Shown here: positions 44,867 to 53,995 of the stretch, in pieces
Layout: each line of letters opens with the position of its first letter
How positions within the stretch are numbered: the first letter of the stretch is position 1
Origin: an uncultured Bacteroidia bacterium
GTDB lineage: Bacteria; Bacteroidota; Bacteroidia; Bacteroidales; Prolixibacteraceae
Reading direction: 5' to 3'
NCBI GenBank assembly: GCA_903918045.1
Contig: CAIXCY010000230.1
Coordinates: forward strand, 1-64,000
DNA length: 64,000 nt
The notes under the pieces: model-generated
What the model was told of the DNA's origin: nothing
The model's input: only the letters and a program-made list of their open reading frames with translations
The model's database searches: none
Made by a program: the position numbers and the translations under genes

Positions 44867-46624
44867 ATGAAGACTTTAAAGTATATAGTAACTTTTTTAA
44901 TGGGCATTGTTCTTACAATTGCCTGTAACAAAGGGATCGACCCCCTTACACACATCAGTCCGGGAGCAGATCAGACAGCCCCTGTAGTAACTGTAAAATA
45001 TCCGGGTGAAGGGGTGAAGATCCAGGTTCCCACGCTACTGGCTACAATCAATATCCAGTTTGAAGTAACCGATGATATTGAACTCAAAGCGGTCTCCTTG
45101 TTAATGGATGGAGCTGTATTGCAGAATTACAGCGGTTTTAAAGATTACCGTCGGGCAGTTGAAGCATTTACCTATGATAAGCTTACAAACGGAATCCATA
45201 TCCTGACAGTCAGGGCAACAGACCTTTCGGGGAAAATCACCAACAAGGATGTTAGTTTTGAGAAGAAGCCTCCTTATGTGCCAATTTTCTCAGGAGAGTT
45301 GTTCTATATGCCGTTTGACGGAGATTATGTCGATAAGGTAAGTTTTATCGCTGCCACAAAGGTTGGGAATCCCGGTTTTGCAGGTGAAAGTCTTAAAGGT
45401 TTAAATGCCTATGCCGGCGCAACCGACAGCTATCTTACTTTCCCATTGGCAGGATTGAAAAATAATGAATTCTCGGCCGAAATGTGGTATAAACTGAATG
45501 CTGTTCCTGACCGTGCCGGGATTATTGCAATCAGCCCGACAGGGACAACAGACGCTAACTTTGATGCCAGCAGAACAAAAGGGTTGCGTTTCTTCCGTGA
45601 ATCTTCTGGTTCGACACAGCGTTTTAAGCTAAACGCAGGAAACGGTACTGCAGAATCGTGGTTTGATGGCGGTTCAAAGGCAGATGTGCCAAATAACATT
45701 GGGCAGTGGATTCACCTTGCATTTACAGTTTCGGGATCACAATGCGTTGTCTATGTCAATGGAGTGGTAGTCAGTCAGGGAAGCTTTTCTGGGATCGACT
45801 GGACCGGATGTGAATCGATTTCAATAGGTTCCGGAGCGCCCTACTTTGTTACCTGGGGTCATAAGGCAGACAATAGTTTTTACGACGAGTTAAGGATTTT
45901 CAACAAAGCCCTTTCTCAGTCTGAAATTCAGGCGATTATCCAGCATGACTCACCCTATGTTCCTAAATACAACGGTGAGATCCTCTATATGCCTTTCGAA
46001 GGTAATTATAATGATTTGGTCTCAAATACCGAGGCCACTAAAGTTGGATCTCCCGATTTTGCCGACGGGAAGCGAGGAAAAGCCTATGCAGGAGCAATCG
46101 ATTCGTATTTGACATTCCCTGTTACTGAAATAGTCAAATCTAACCAGTTTAGTTCCGTTTTCTGGACTAAAGTAAGTCTTAGCCCGGCTAATGCAGGAAT
46201 TATTGCAATCTGTCCAACAGGAGCCGCAAATTTTGATGCCATGAGAACCAAGGGATTACGGATATTCCATGAAGGGAGTCTGACTGCACAGCGGTATAAG
46301 TTAAATGTTGGATTTGGCAGTGGCGAAAGTTGGAATGACGGTGGTTTAATCGATCCAACGTTAGGTGAATGGGTTCATGTTGCCTATACCGTTTCGGCAA
46401 CAGAGAGTAAAATCTATATCAACGGCGTACTTACGCGTGCAGCTTCCACTTTTGCAGGAGGTATAGACTGGACCGGATGTAGCTCAATGTCTATTGGATC
46501 AGGTGCTCCGCTGTTTGTAGACTGGGGACATTTATCCGACACGGGTCTGATCGATGAATTGAGAATCTTCAATAAAGCGCTTACCGAGACTGAAGTTCAG
46601 ACTATTATGAACAATGAGAAGTAA
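44867..46624 (+). CDS. Surface lipoprotein with two LamG/concanavalin-like domains
   Basis: A 585-residue lipoprotein (Cys 20 after T-I-A) with an Ig-like N-terminal part (about 35-130). Two near-identical LamG-type modules follow, about 145-365 and 368-580. Both begin L-x-Y-M-P-F-x-G-x-Y and end D-E-L-R-I-F-N-K-A-L, showing internal duplication. Such proteins fill the SusE/SusF place after SusD and bind the glycan at the cell surface. It lies 32 bases after susD. A strong hairpin in the following 138-base gap separates it from the enzyme genes. Confidence 0.88.
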   Translation: MKTLKYIVTFLMGIVLTIACNKGIDPLTHISPGADQTAPVVTVKYPGEGVKIQVPTLLATINIQFEVTDDIELKAVSLLMDGAVLQNYSGFKDYRRAVEAFTYDKLTNGIHILTVRATDLSGKITNKDVSFEKKPPYVPIFSGELFYMPFDGDYVDKVSFIAATKVGNPGFAGESLKGLNAYAGATDSYLTFPLAGLKNNEFSAEMWYKLNAVPDRAGIIAISPTGTTDANFDASRTKGLRFFRESSGSTQRFKLNAGNGTAESWFDGGSKADVPNNIGQWIHLAFTVSGSQCVVYVNGVVVSQGSFSGIDWTGCESISIGSGAPYFVTWGHKADNSFYDELRIFNKALSQSEIQAIIQHDSPYVPKYNGEILYMPFEGNYNDLVSNTEATKVGSPDFADGKRGKAYAGAIDSYLTFPVTEIVKSNQFSSVFWTKVSLSPANAGIIAICPTGAANFDAMRTKGLRIFHEGSLTAQRYKLNVGFGSGESWNDGGLIDPTLGEWVHVAYTVSATESKIYINGVLTRAASTFAGGIDWTGCSSMSIGSGAPLFVDWGHLSDTGLIDELRIFNKALTETEVQTIMNNEK

Positions 46625-46695
46625 CCGGAGTAATTATTCTGGATTTTAAGTTGATTTAATATTAATACTAAATCAGGTTCATTCCAAATTTATAG

Positions 46696-46723
46696 GGTTG
46701 CCCGGGATTTTTTCCGGGCAACC
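46696..46723 (+). terminator. Intra-operon hairpin between LamG and glycosidase genes
   Basis: Perfect 10-bp stem GGTTGCCCGG (46696-46705) with CCGGGCAACC (46714-46723), loop of eight bases, then TTTAAAA. The T run after it is short, so it is likely a partial terminator or mRNA stabiliser rather than a full stop. Confidence 0.65.
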
Positions 46724-46762
46724 TTTAAAAGGTGATCTGGCCTGAAGATTCAAAACCAAAGA

Positions 46763-48421
46763 ATGTTAAAATTAATTCTGCCTGTACTGTTACTTTTTTT
46801 GGTTTGGAATTGCAAAAAGGAAAAAACCGCTGAAAATGTACCGGTTAGCCACTCCTTTAATTATACCTCACTGACCGTAAATGGAACTTTCTCAGGTTTT
46901 GAGTATAAAGGTGTCAGTAATACATCGGTCTTAAAATTGACTTTTGGATCTGATCTGGACCAGTTATCAGCCGCAACTTCAATCATTCTTTCCGATAAAA
47001 ATGCCTCAGTCGTCCCAATCAATCTGGTCTTTGGTAATAAGGATAGTTCAGTTACGGTTCAGCCGGTTACTCCAATGAGTTATTTATCAGGATACACCCT
47101 GGCAGTTTCAAGTATGTTAAAGTCAAAGGGGGGGGGCTTTTTGTTAACCCCTTTATCGGTGAAATTAACAACAGCGATAGATTCGGCAAATAAATTCGAG
47201 ACTATTGCCAATGAAACGCTCCTGACGCTTGTGCAGCGACAAACTTTTAAATATTTCTGGGATTTTGGACATTCGGTTTCCGGTTTAGCCAGGGAACGGA
47301 ATACATCAGGCGATATTGTTACAACGGGCGGTTCCGGATTTGGAATGATGGCCATCCCGGTGGCTATAAACCGGTATTTTATTTCAAAAAGCGATGGGCT
47401 GGCAAGGGCACAAAAAATAGTTGATTTTCTAAAGAATAAAGCCCAGCACTTTCATGGGGCTTATCCCCATTGGTTAAACGGAGCAACGGGGGTTGTAGTC
47501 CCTTTCTCAGCAAATGATGACGGGGCAGATCTGGTGGAAACCTCCTATCTGATGATGGGTTTATTAACCCTTCGTCAATATTTTAGCGGGTCGGGTACGG
47601 ATGAAACGACCTTAAGAAGTGATATAAACCTGCTGTGGAATAGTGTTGAATGGGACTTTTTCAATAAAGACGGAGGGAATAAACTTTACTGGCATTGGAG
47701 TCCAACCAAAAACTGGGTTATGAATATGCCTATTCAGGGGTGGAATGAATGTCTGATCACCTATGTTCTTGCAGCCTCCTCCAACACCCATCCGATTTCG
47801 AAAATTGTATATGACAATGGATTTGCCAGGAATGGGGCGGTCAAAAATAATGGTAGCTATTATGGTTATCAACTACCTCTTGGCGAAGCATATGGCGGAC
47901 CACTGTTTTTTGAGCAATACTCATTTCTCGGTATAAATCCTACCGGATTGACAGACGCCTATGCAGATTACTGGAAACAGGCGGTGAATCACACCATAAT
48001 AAACTTTGAATATTGTAAGCAAAATCCACGGAAATACTATGGCTACAGCGCTCAATGCTGGGGGTTGACCGCAAGTGATATTAAGGATGGATATACGGCG
48101 AGTTCTCCCACCAACGATCAGGGTTTTATTGCACCCACAGCTGCGATCTCTGCGATGCCCTTTGCACCAGCCGAATCAATGCAGGCTTTGAACTTCCTCT
48201 ATTATAAACTGGGAGATAAGATATGGAGTCAGTATGGTTTTGTGGATGCATTTAATTTGGATATTGTCTGGTTTGCCGATTCTTTCTTAGCCATTGATCA
48301 GGGACCTCAAATCGGGATGATCGAGAATTACCGAACCGGTTTGCTGTGGAATTTATTCATGAGCTCTGCGGAAATCAAAACAGGGATGAAAAATCTTGGA
48401 TTTCAGGGGCCTAATTTGTAA
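46763..48421 (+). CDS. GH144-type glucanase lipoprotein (PF10091), with N-terminal Ig-like domain
   Basis: Predicted surface endo-beta-1,2-glucanase. The 552 residues have a lipoprotein signal (Cys 17, V-W-N-C), an Ig-like domain (about 30-130) and an (alpha/alpha)6 barrel of the PF10091 glycoamylase family, the group placed in GH144. Signatures include T-F-K-Y-F-W-D-F, G-W-N-E-C-L-I-T-Y-V-L-A-A-S-S and I-E-N-Y-R-T-G-L-L-W. A tract of nine G (47128-47136) encodes K-G-G-G-F near residue 122. It leads the enzyme half of the PUL and is followed by a paralogue after five bases. Confidence 0.8.
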   Translation: MLKLILPVLLLFLVWNCKKEKTAENVPVSHSFNYTSLTVNGTFSGFEYKGVSNTSVLKLTFGSDLDQLSAATSIILSDKNASVVPINLVFGNKDSSVTVQPVTPMSYLSGYTLAVSSMLKSKGGGFLLTPLSVKLTTAIDSANKFETIANETLLTLVQRQTFKYFWDFGHSVSGLARERNTSGDIVTTGGSGFGMMAIPVAINRYFISKSDGLARAQKIVDFLKNKAQHFHGAYPHWLNGATGVVVPFSANDDGADLVETSYLMMGLLTLRQYFSGSGTDETTLRSDINLLWNSVEWDFFNKDGGNKLYWHWSPTKNWVMNMPIQGWNECLITYVLAASSNTHPISKIVYDNGFARNGAVKNNGSYYGYQLPLGEAYGGPLFFEQYSFLGINPTGLTDAYADYWKQAVNHTIINFEYCKQNPRKYYGYSAQCWGLTASDIKDGYTASSPTNDQGFIAPTAAISAMPFAPAESMQALNFLYYKLGDKIWSQYGFVDAFNLDIVWFADSFLAIDQGPQIGMIENYRTGLLWNLFMSSAEIKTGMKNLGFQGPNL

Positions 48422-48426
48422 GCACT

Positions 48427-49800
48427 ATGAAAATATATACCCCTTATCTTGTATTTGTATGCCTGCAGATTTTTTGCAGTTGCTATCCGAATTCGCATAA
48501 AAAAGGGACCAATACCGGAAAGATATCTGAAATGCAACCTATTTCAGATGATTCTTTACTTACACTTGTTCAGTATAAGACATTCCAATATTTTTGGGAT
48601 GGAGCTGAACCTGTTTCAGGACTTGCCTGTGAAAGAATTCATACGGATGGCGTATACCCGCAGCATGACAAATCGGTTGTCACTACCGGAGGATCCGGAT
48701 TTGGAATTATGACAATCCTTACCGGAATTGAAAGGAAGTTTATCACAAGGGAACAGGGATATTTACGACTGAATCATATCGTCAAGTATCTTGCAAAGGC
48801 TGACCGTTTTCATGGAGCATGGCCTCATTGGATTGAGGGAGAAACAGGAAAGGTTAAACCATTTGGAAAGAAAGATAATGGCGGTGATATTGTTGAAACG
48901 GCTTATTTGATCCAGGGATTATTAACTGTCCGTCAATATTTTGCAAATGGTACAGATCGTGAGAAAATCCTGAGTGCAAATATCGACAACCTTTGGCGAG
49001 GTGTCGAATGGAACTGGTTTACGCGGGGTGAGGATGTTCTCTATTGGCACTGGTCCCCCCAGTATTTATGGGAAATGAACTTCCCGATAAAAGGATATAA
49101 TGAATGTCTGATCGCCTATGTTCTCGCTGTTTCGTCACCCACTTTTGGAGCTGATCCCGCAATTTATCACAAAGGTTGGGCAAGGAGTGGTGGAATTAAA
49201 GGAAAACATCAAAAGTTTGGATACACACTTAATCTTAATCATAATGAGGCGGAAAAATCCGGAGGACCTCTCTTTTGGGCTACTTATTCTTATCTGGGAC
49301 TTGATCCCCACGGGCTGGAAGATCGTTACGCCAACTATTGGGAAGAGAACAAAAATCAAACCTTGATAAACAGGGAATGGTGTGTGCAAAATCCAAATAA
49401 ATATGCAGGTTACAGCGGGAAATGCTGGGGGTTGACAGCCAGTTACTCCATTTCCGGTTATGCCGCACATGCACCTGACTCCCTGAACGATTTGGGGGTT
49501 ATCTCTCCTACAGCAGCACTCTCTTCGTTCCCCTATACCCCAGACTATTCCCTTGAGGCAATGAAATTCTTCTACTTTGGTTTAGGAGACAGAATCTGGG
49601 GCAAGTACGGCTTTTACGATGCATTCTCAATCCAGAAAAACTGGTATCCTAAACAATACCTGGCCATCGACCAGGGACCAATTAGTGTAATGATCGAAAA
49701 TTACAGAACAGGACTCCTTTGGAAACTTTTTATGAGTTGTCCCGAGGTGCAGAAAGGTTTGCAGAGTCTTGATTTCAACTCCCCTTATTTAAAAAAATAG
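48427..49800 (+). CDS. GH144-type glucanase lipoprotein, second copy
   Basis: A 457-residue paralogue of the preceding enzyme without the Ig-like domain. A lipoprotein signal is visible (Cys 17 or 19 in Q-I-F-C-S-C). Barrel signatures match the first copy: T-F-Q-Y-F-W-D-G, G-Y-N-E-C-L-I-A-Y-V-L-A-V-S-S, and I-E-N-Y-R-T-G-L-L-W-K-L-F-M. The two genes are five bases apart, as expected for a tandem duplication followed by divergence. They may cut different chain lengths or linkages; that is inference. Confidence 0.82.
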   Translation: MKIYTPYLVFVCLQIFCSCYPNSHKKGTNTGKISEMQPISDDSLLTLVQYKTFQYFWDGAEPVSGLACERIHTDGVYPQHDKSVVTTGGSGFGIMTILTGIERKFITREQGYLRLNHIVKYLAKADRFHGAWPHWIEGETGKVKPFGKKDNGGDIVETAYLIQGLLTVRQYFANGTDREKILSANIDNLWRGVEWNWFTRGEDVLYWHWSPQYLWEMNFPIKGYNECLIAYVLAVSSPTFGADPAIYHKGWARSGGIKGKHQKFGYTLNLNHNEAEKSGGPLFWATYSYLGLDPHGLEDRYANYWEENKNQTLINREWCVQNPNKYAGYSGKCWGLTASYSISGYAAHAPDSLNDLGVISPTAALSSFPYTPDYSLEAMKFFYFGLGDRIWGKYGFYDAFSIQKNWYPKQYLAIDQGPISVMIENYRTGLLWKLFMSCPEVQKGLQSLDFNSPYLKK

Positions 49801-49805
49801 CCTGG

Positions 49806-51548
49806 ATGAAAAAAATATATAAATTGTGGATCCTTATGTTTTTGCTGACAATATCGTCGAATATTTCAGCACAAAAAACCTATTGTAATCCCATTAATAT
49901 CGATTATGGCTATTGCCCGATTCCAAATTTTACAGAAGCAGGTAAACATCGCGCCACTGCCGATCCTGTAATTGTTACGTACAAAGGTGATTACTATCTC
50001 TTTTCCACAAACCAGTGGGGTTACTGGTGGAGTTCAGATTTAAACCACTGGAATTTTATCTCCAGGACTTTTCTTAAGCCATATCATAAAGTGTACGACG
50101 ATCTTTGTGCTCCGGCTGTTTGGGTTCAGAACGACACGATGTTTGTTTTCGGTTCTACCTATTCTACTAATTTCCCGATCTGGATGAGTACCAATCCCAA
50201 AGGGAATGTTTGGAAGGAAGCGATTGATTCATTGGCAATTGGTGGATGGGATCCCGATTTTTTCAAAGATGATGACGGTAAATTATATCTGTATAACGGC
50301 AGCAGCAATACCTATCCCACCTATGGAATCGAGCTTAACCGAAAAACCTTTGCACCCCTAGGCGCACGGAAAGAACTTTTACTGCTTGATGATGACCGTT
50401 ATGGATGGCAGCGATTCGGCGAATATTCTGACAATACCTTCCTGAAACCGTTTATAGAAGGTTCCTGGATGACCAAACACAATGGTAAATATTACCTCCA
50501 ATATGGAGCTCCGGGGACTGAATTCAGTGGTTATGCCGATGGTGTTGCAGTTTCTGATAGTCCCTTGGGCTGGTTTACCCATCAGTCGATGCCATTTTCC
50601 TATAAGCCGGGAGGGTTTGCCCGGGGGGCAGGGCATGGCGCAACATTTCAGGATAAATGGGAGAATTACTGGCATGTTAGCACAATTGCAATCTCAGTAA
50701 AGAACAGCTTTGAACGCAGACTGGGGCTTTGGCCGGCAGGGTTTGACAAGGATGATGTGATGTATTGCAATACCGCTTTTGGGGATTACCCGCTCTATTT
50801 GCCTGAAGGCAAGGCTGATCATGTTAAAGGTCTATTTACCGGCTGGATGATTCTGAACTATAATAAACCAGTAACGGTCTCTTCTGTATTTGGCGGCTAT
50901 GAGCCCAATTATGCGGTCGATGAAAATATCAAAACCTATTGGTCGGCCGCTACAGGAAATCCAGGCGAATGGATCTCCTCCGATCTGGGCTCTGTTTCAA
51001 CAGTCAGGGCCATACAACTCAATTATGCCGATCAGGACGCCACTTTTTTAGGAAAACAAACCAATATCTACCATCAATTTAAACTCTGGTCCTCCCTTGA
51101 CGGGAAGAAATGGAGGTTGCTTGTCGACAAGAGTAAGAACTCCACCGATGTACCTCATGACTATTTTGAACTTGAAAAACCTCTTGAAACCCGTTTTATT
51201 AAATTGGAGAATATCCATGTACCGACCGGGAAATTTGCCATTAGCGGATTGCGGGTTTTTGGTAATGGTCATGGGAATAAACCCGATGCAGTCGAAAAAT
51301 TTGTGGTGCTGCGAACCGAAAAGGATAAACGGAGCGCCTGGATTAAGTGGGCCTCGGTTGACAATGCATTCGGATATAATATTTATGTAGGAACCGCTCC
51401 CGACAAGCTATATAACTGCATCATGATTTATGGTGCTAATGATTACTGGTTCAAGGGGATGGACAGAACAATTCCGTACTATTTTACCATTGAAGCAATT
51501 AACGAAAACGGGGTTTCGGTGCCATCTAAGATTGTTAAATCTGAATAA
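49806..51548 (+). CDS. GH43-like glycosidase with discoidin-type and Fn3-like domains
   Basis: A 580-residue exported enzyme (signal peptide ending I-S-A-Q). A five-bladed propeller of the GH43/clan-F type occupies about 25-340: candidate base D53 (A-D-P), candidate Asp around 149-151 (W-D-P-D-F) and candidate acid E218 (F-I-E-G-S-W). Residues about 355-480 look like an F5/8 type C (CBM32-like) domain (Y-A-V-D-E-N-I-K-T-Y-W, L-E-N-I-H-V-P) and the last 90 like fibronectin III. GH43 is mostly active on arabinose or xylose side chains, so its role beside GH144 is unclear. It starts five bases after the second GH144 gene. Confidence 0.82.
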   Translation: MKKIYKLWILMFLLTISSNISAQKTYCNPINIDYGYCPIPNFTEAGKHRATADPVIVTYKGDYYLFSTNQWGYWWSSDLNHWNFISRTFLKPYHKVYDDLCAPAVWVQNDTMFVFGSTYSTNFPIWMSTNPKGNVWKEAIDSLAIGGWDPDFFKDDDGKLYLYNGSSNTYPTYGIELNRKTFAPLGARKELLLLDDDRYGWQRFGEYSDNTFLKPFIEGSWMTKHNGKYYLQYGAPGTEFSGYADGVAVSDSPLGWFTHQSMPFSYKPGGFARGAGHGATFQDKWENYWHVSTIAISVKNSFERRLGLWPAGFDKDDVMYCNTAFGDYPLYLPEGKADHVKGLFTGWMILNYNKPVTVSSVFGGYEPNYAVDENIKTYWSAATGNPGEWISSDLGSVSTVRAIQLNYADQDATFLGKQTNIYHQFKLWSSLDGKKWRLLVDKSKNSTDVPHDYFELEKPLETRFIKLENIHVPTGKFAISGLRVFGNGHGNKPDAVEKFVVLRTEKDKRSAWIKWASVDNAFGYNIYVGTAPDKLYNCIMIYGANDYWFKGMDRTIPYYFTIEAINENGVSVPSKIVKSE

Positions 51549-51589
51549 GTTTCAGTAGAAAACGTCAATAGTTTCATAATTTAAATACA

Positions 51590-53878
51590 ATGAGCGCAAA
51601 AATTATCCTTCTTTCGCTAATAATAGGTAATCTGGTTGCCTCTTCGTTTGCTCAACAAGTCTCAGATCCGAAAATGAATCAATTCATTACGAACCTGATG
51701 AATAAGATGACCATCGATGAAAAGATTGGTCAGTTAAACCTGTCGGGTGCTGGCGATATCATTACTGGTCAGGCTAAGAGCTCAGGAATCAGCAAGAAAA
51801 TCAGGGAGGGTAAGATAGGCGCAATTTTGAACCTCAAGACATCAAACAAAATAAGGGAAGTTCAAAGAATTGCCGTTGAAGAGAGCCGTCTTAAAATTCC
51901 GCTGTTGTTTGGGATGGACGTTATTCATGGTTATCAGACAATTTTCCCGATTCCGCTGGGACTATCGTGCAGCTGGGACATGAGACTGATTGAACAATCG
52001 GCCAGAATTGCCGCGCAGGAAGCGACAGCAGACGGTCTTTGCTGGACCTTTGCCCCTATGGTTGATATCTCGCGTGATCCCCGCTGGGGACGCATGTCTG
52101 AAGGTTCGGGAGAAGATCCATACCTCGGAGCTCAGATCGCCAAAGCGATGGTTCACGGCTTCCAGGGGGATGATCTTCGGAAAAACAATACGATCATGGC
52201 GTGTGTCAAACACTTTGCATTGTATGGAGCTGCAGAAGCCGGCCGCGATTACAATACAACAGATATGAGCCGAATTCGGATGTACAACGAATACCTTCCA
52301 CCCTATAAGGCTGCAATTGATGCAGGAGCCGGAAGCGCAATGGCTTCATTTAACGAGGTGGATGGAGTACCGGCAACGGCAAACAGGTGGCTAATGACCG
52401 ATGTGTTGCGCAAACAGTGGGGGTTTAAAGGTTTTGTAGTAACTGACTATACCGGGATTGCTGAAATGATCGAACATGGAATAGGTGATTTACAGGAAGT
52501 TTCTGCCCGGGCGCTCCATGCGGGCACCGATATGGATATGGTCAGTGAAGGTTATTTGACGACCCTGAAGAAATCGCTCGAATCGGGCAAAATTACCACA
52601 GCGGAGATTGAAACCGGATGCAGAAGGATTCTTGAGGCCAAATATAAACTGGGACTTTTTGATGATCCATACAGGTATTGTGATGACAATCGTGCAAAAA
52701 CAGAAATATTTACCCCGGAAAATCGGGAGGTCTCGCGTGAAACTGCAGCCCGGTCACTTGTTCTTTTGAAAAACAACAACCAGATCCTCCCACTAAAAAA
52801 AGGGGGAACTATCGCCGTCATTGGTCCACTTGCCGATAATAAATTCAATATGACCGGCACATGGAGTGTTGCCGCAGATTTTTCAAAGTGCGTTTCACTT
52901 CTATCGGGGATCAGGGCGGCAGTAGGGGATGAGACTACGATACTGACCGCCTGGGGGACCAATATTCTCAACGACTCAATCCTTGATTCGAGGGTGAGCG
53001 TTTTTGGCAAACCCACTCTTCGGCAAAGCCGATCTCAAAAGGAGATGATTGATGAAGCTGTTGAGGTTGCCCAAAAAGCGGATGTGATCTTGGCGGCAGT
53101 TGGGGAGTCAGCTGAAATGAGCGGGGAGTGTTCAAGCAGAACCGACATCGGATTGCCTGAAAATCAGCGAGAGCTTTTAAAAGCGCTGATCGCAACGGGC
53201 AAACCGGTTGTTATGGTCCTTTTCAATGGGAGACCCCTGGCATTGCCGTGGGAAAACGCCCATATTCCGGCAATTCTGGAGGTCTGGTTTTCGGGTACCG
53301 AGGCGGGAAACGCTATCGCTGATGTCCTTTTTGGGAAGGTGAACCCTTCGGGGAAACTGACTGCAACCTTTCCGCAAAATGTAGGTCAGATACCTATTTA
53401 TTACAGTACCAAAAACACAGGGCGACCTTTGCCTCAGGGGGCGTGGTTTATGAAGTTCCGCACCAATTACCTCGATGTTTCGAACGAGCCAGTTTATCCC
53501 TTTGGGTACGGATTAAGCTATACCACCTTCAACTACGGTGATTTGAAATTAAGCGCTTCCCGGGCAAAGGGAAATCAATCTGTTACTGCAATAATAAATC
53601 TCACTAATAAAGGTAATTACGATGGGGAAGAGGTGGTTCAGCTTTATATCCGCGATGTCGTCGGATCGGTTACACGCCCATTGAAAGAGCTAAAAGGTTT
53701 TCAGAAAATCTACATAAAAGCGGGGGAAACAAAATTGGTTTCATTCACCGTCACGCCTGAAGATTTAAAATTCTACAATGGCGATCTTAAATACGATTGG
53801 GAGGCTGGCGATTTTGTGATTATGATTGGGGGGAATTCAAAAGATTTGAAATCGGCTAAAGTAACCTGGACGAAGTAA
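51590..53878 (+). CDS. GH3 beta-glucosidase (BglX-like)
   Basis: Exported exo-acting beta-glucosidase. The 762 residues have a signal peptide (ending S-S-F-A-Q), the GH3 N-terminal barrel with K-H-F-A-L-Y-G-A (about 208) and nucleophile D286 (V-V-T-D-Y-T-G), a second alpha/beta-sandwich domain (about 390-610) and a fibronectin-III-like C-terminal domain. The length matches BglX. In the Bacteroides thetaiotaomicron beta-1,2-glucan locus a GH3 sits with a GH144, so conversion of sophoro-oligosaccharides to glucose is the likely role here. Last gene of the PUL. Confidence 0.93.
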   Translation: MSAKIILLSLIIGNLVASSFAQQVSDPKMNQFITNLMNKMTIDEKIGQLNLSGAGDIITGQAKSSGISKKIREGKIGAILNLKTSNKIREVQRIAVEESRLKIPLLFGMDVIHGYQTIFPIPLGLSCSWDMRLIEQSARIAAQEATADGLCWTFAPMVDISRDPRWGRMSEGSGEDPYLGAQIAKAMVHGFQGDDLRKNNTIMACVKHFALYGAAEAGRDYNTTDMSRIRMYNEYLPPYKAAIDAGAGSAMASFNEVDGVPATANRWLMTDVLRKQWGFKGFVVTDYTGIAEMIEHGIGDLQEVSARALHAGTDMDMVSEGYLTTLKKSLESGKITTAEIETGCRRILEAKYKLGLFDDPYRYCDDNRAKTEIFTPENREVSRETAARSLVLLKNNNQILPLKKGGTIAVIGPLADNKFNMTGTWSVAADFSKCVSLLSGIRAAVGDETTILTAWGTNILNDSILDSRVSVFGKPTLRQSRSQKEMIDEAVEVAQKADVILAAVGESAEMSGECSSRTDIGLPENQRELLKALIATGKPVVMVLFNGRPLALPWENAHIPAILEVWFSGTEAGNAIADVLFGKVNPSGKLTATFPQNVGQIPIYYSTKNTGRPLPQGAWFMKFRTNYLDVSNEPVYPFGYGLSYTTFNYGDLKLSASRAKGNQSVTAIINLTNKGNYDGEEVVQLYIRDVVGSVTRPLKELKGFQKIYIKAGETKLVSFTVTPEDLKFYNGDLKYDWEAGDFVIMIGGNSKDLKSAKVTWTK

Positions 53879-53910
53879 AAACGGGTGATGCGATCTTTAA
53901 TCACATTATA

Positions 53911-53926
53911 AACCAGGAAACTGGTT
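53911..53926. terminator. Possible weak hairpin between convergent GH3 and budA-like genes
   Basis: AACCAG (53911-53916) and CTGGTT (53921-53926) pair perfectly around a GAAA tetraloop. No T run follows on the plus strand, so its role as a terminator is doubtful. Confidence 0.3.
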
Positions 53927-53995
53927 AATTCAAAAAAAAGTTGGTTTGGAGGGGGTAAGATCTTACTTCGCTACTTTCATTGGTCATCGCTGGAT

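Noticed and set aside
53911-53926. Hairpin as a strong terminator for the PUL
   Set aside because: Only 6 bp and no T run on the plus strand; kept as a low-confidence feature only.
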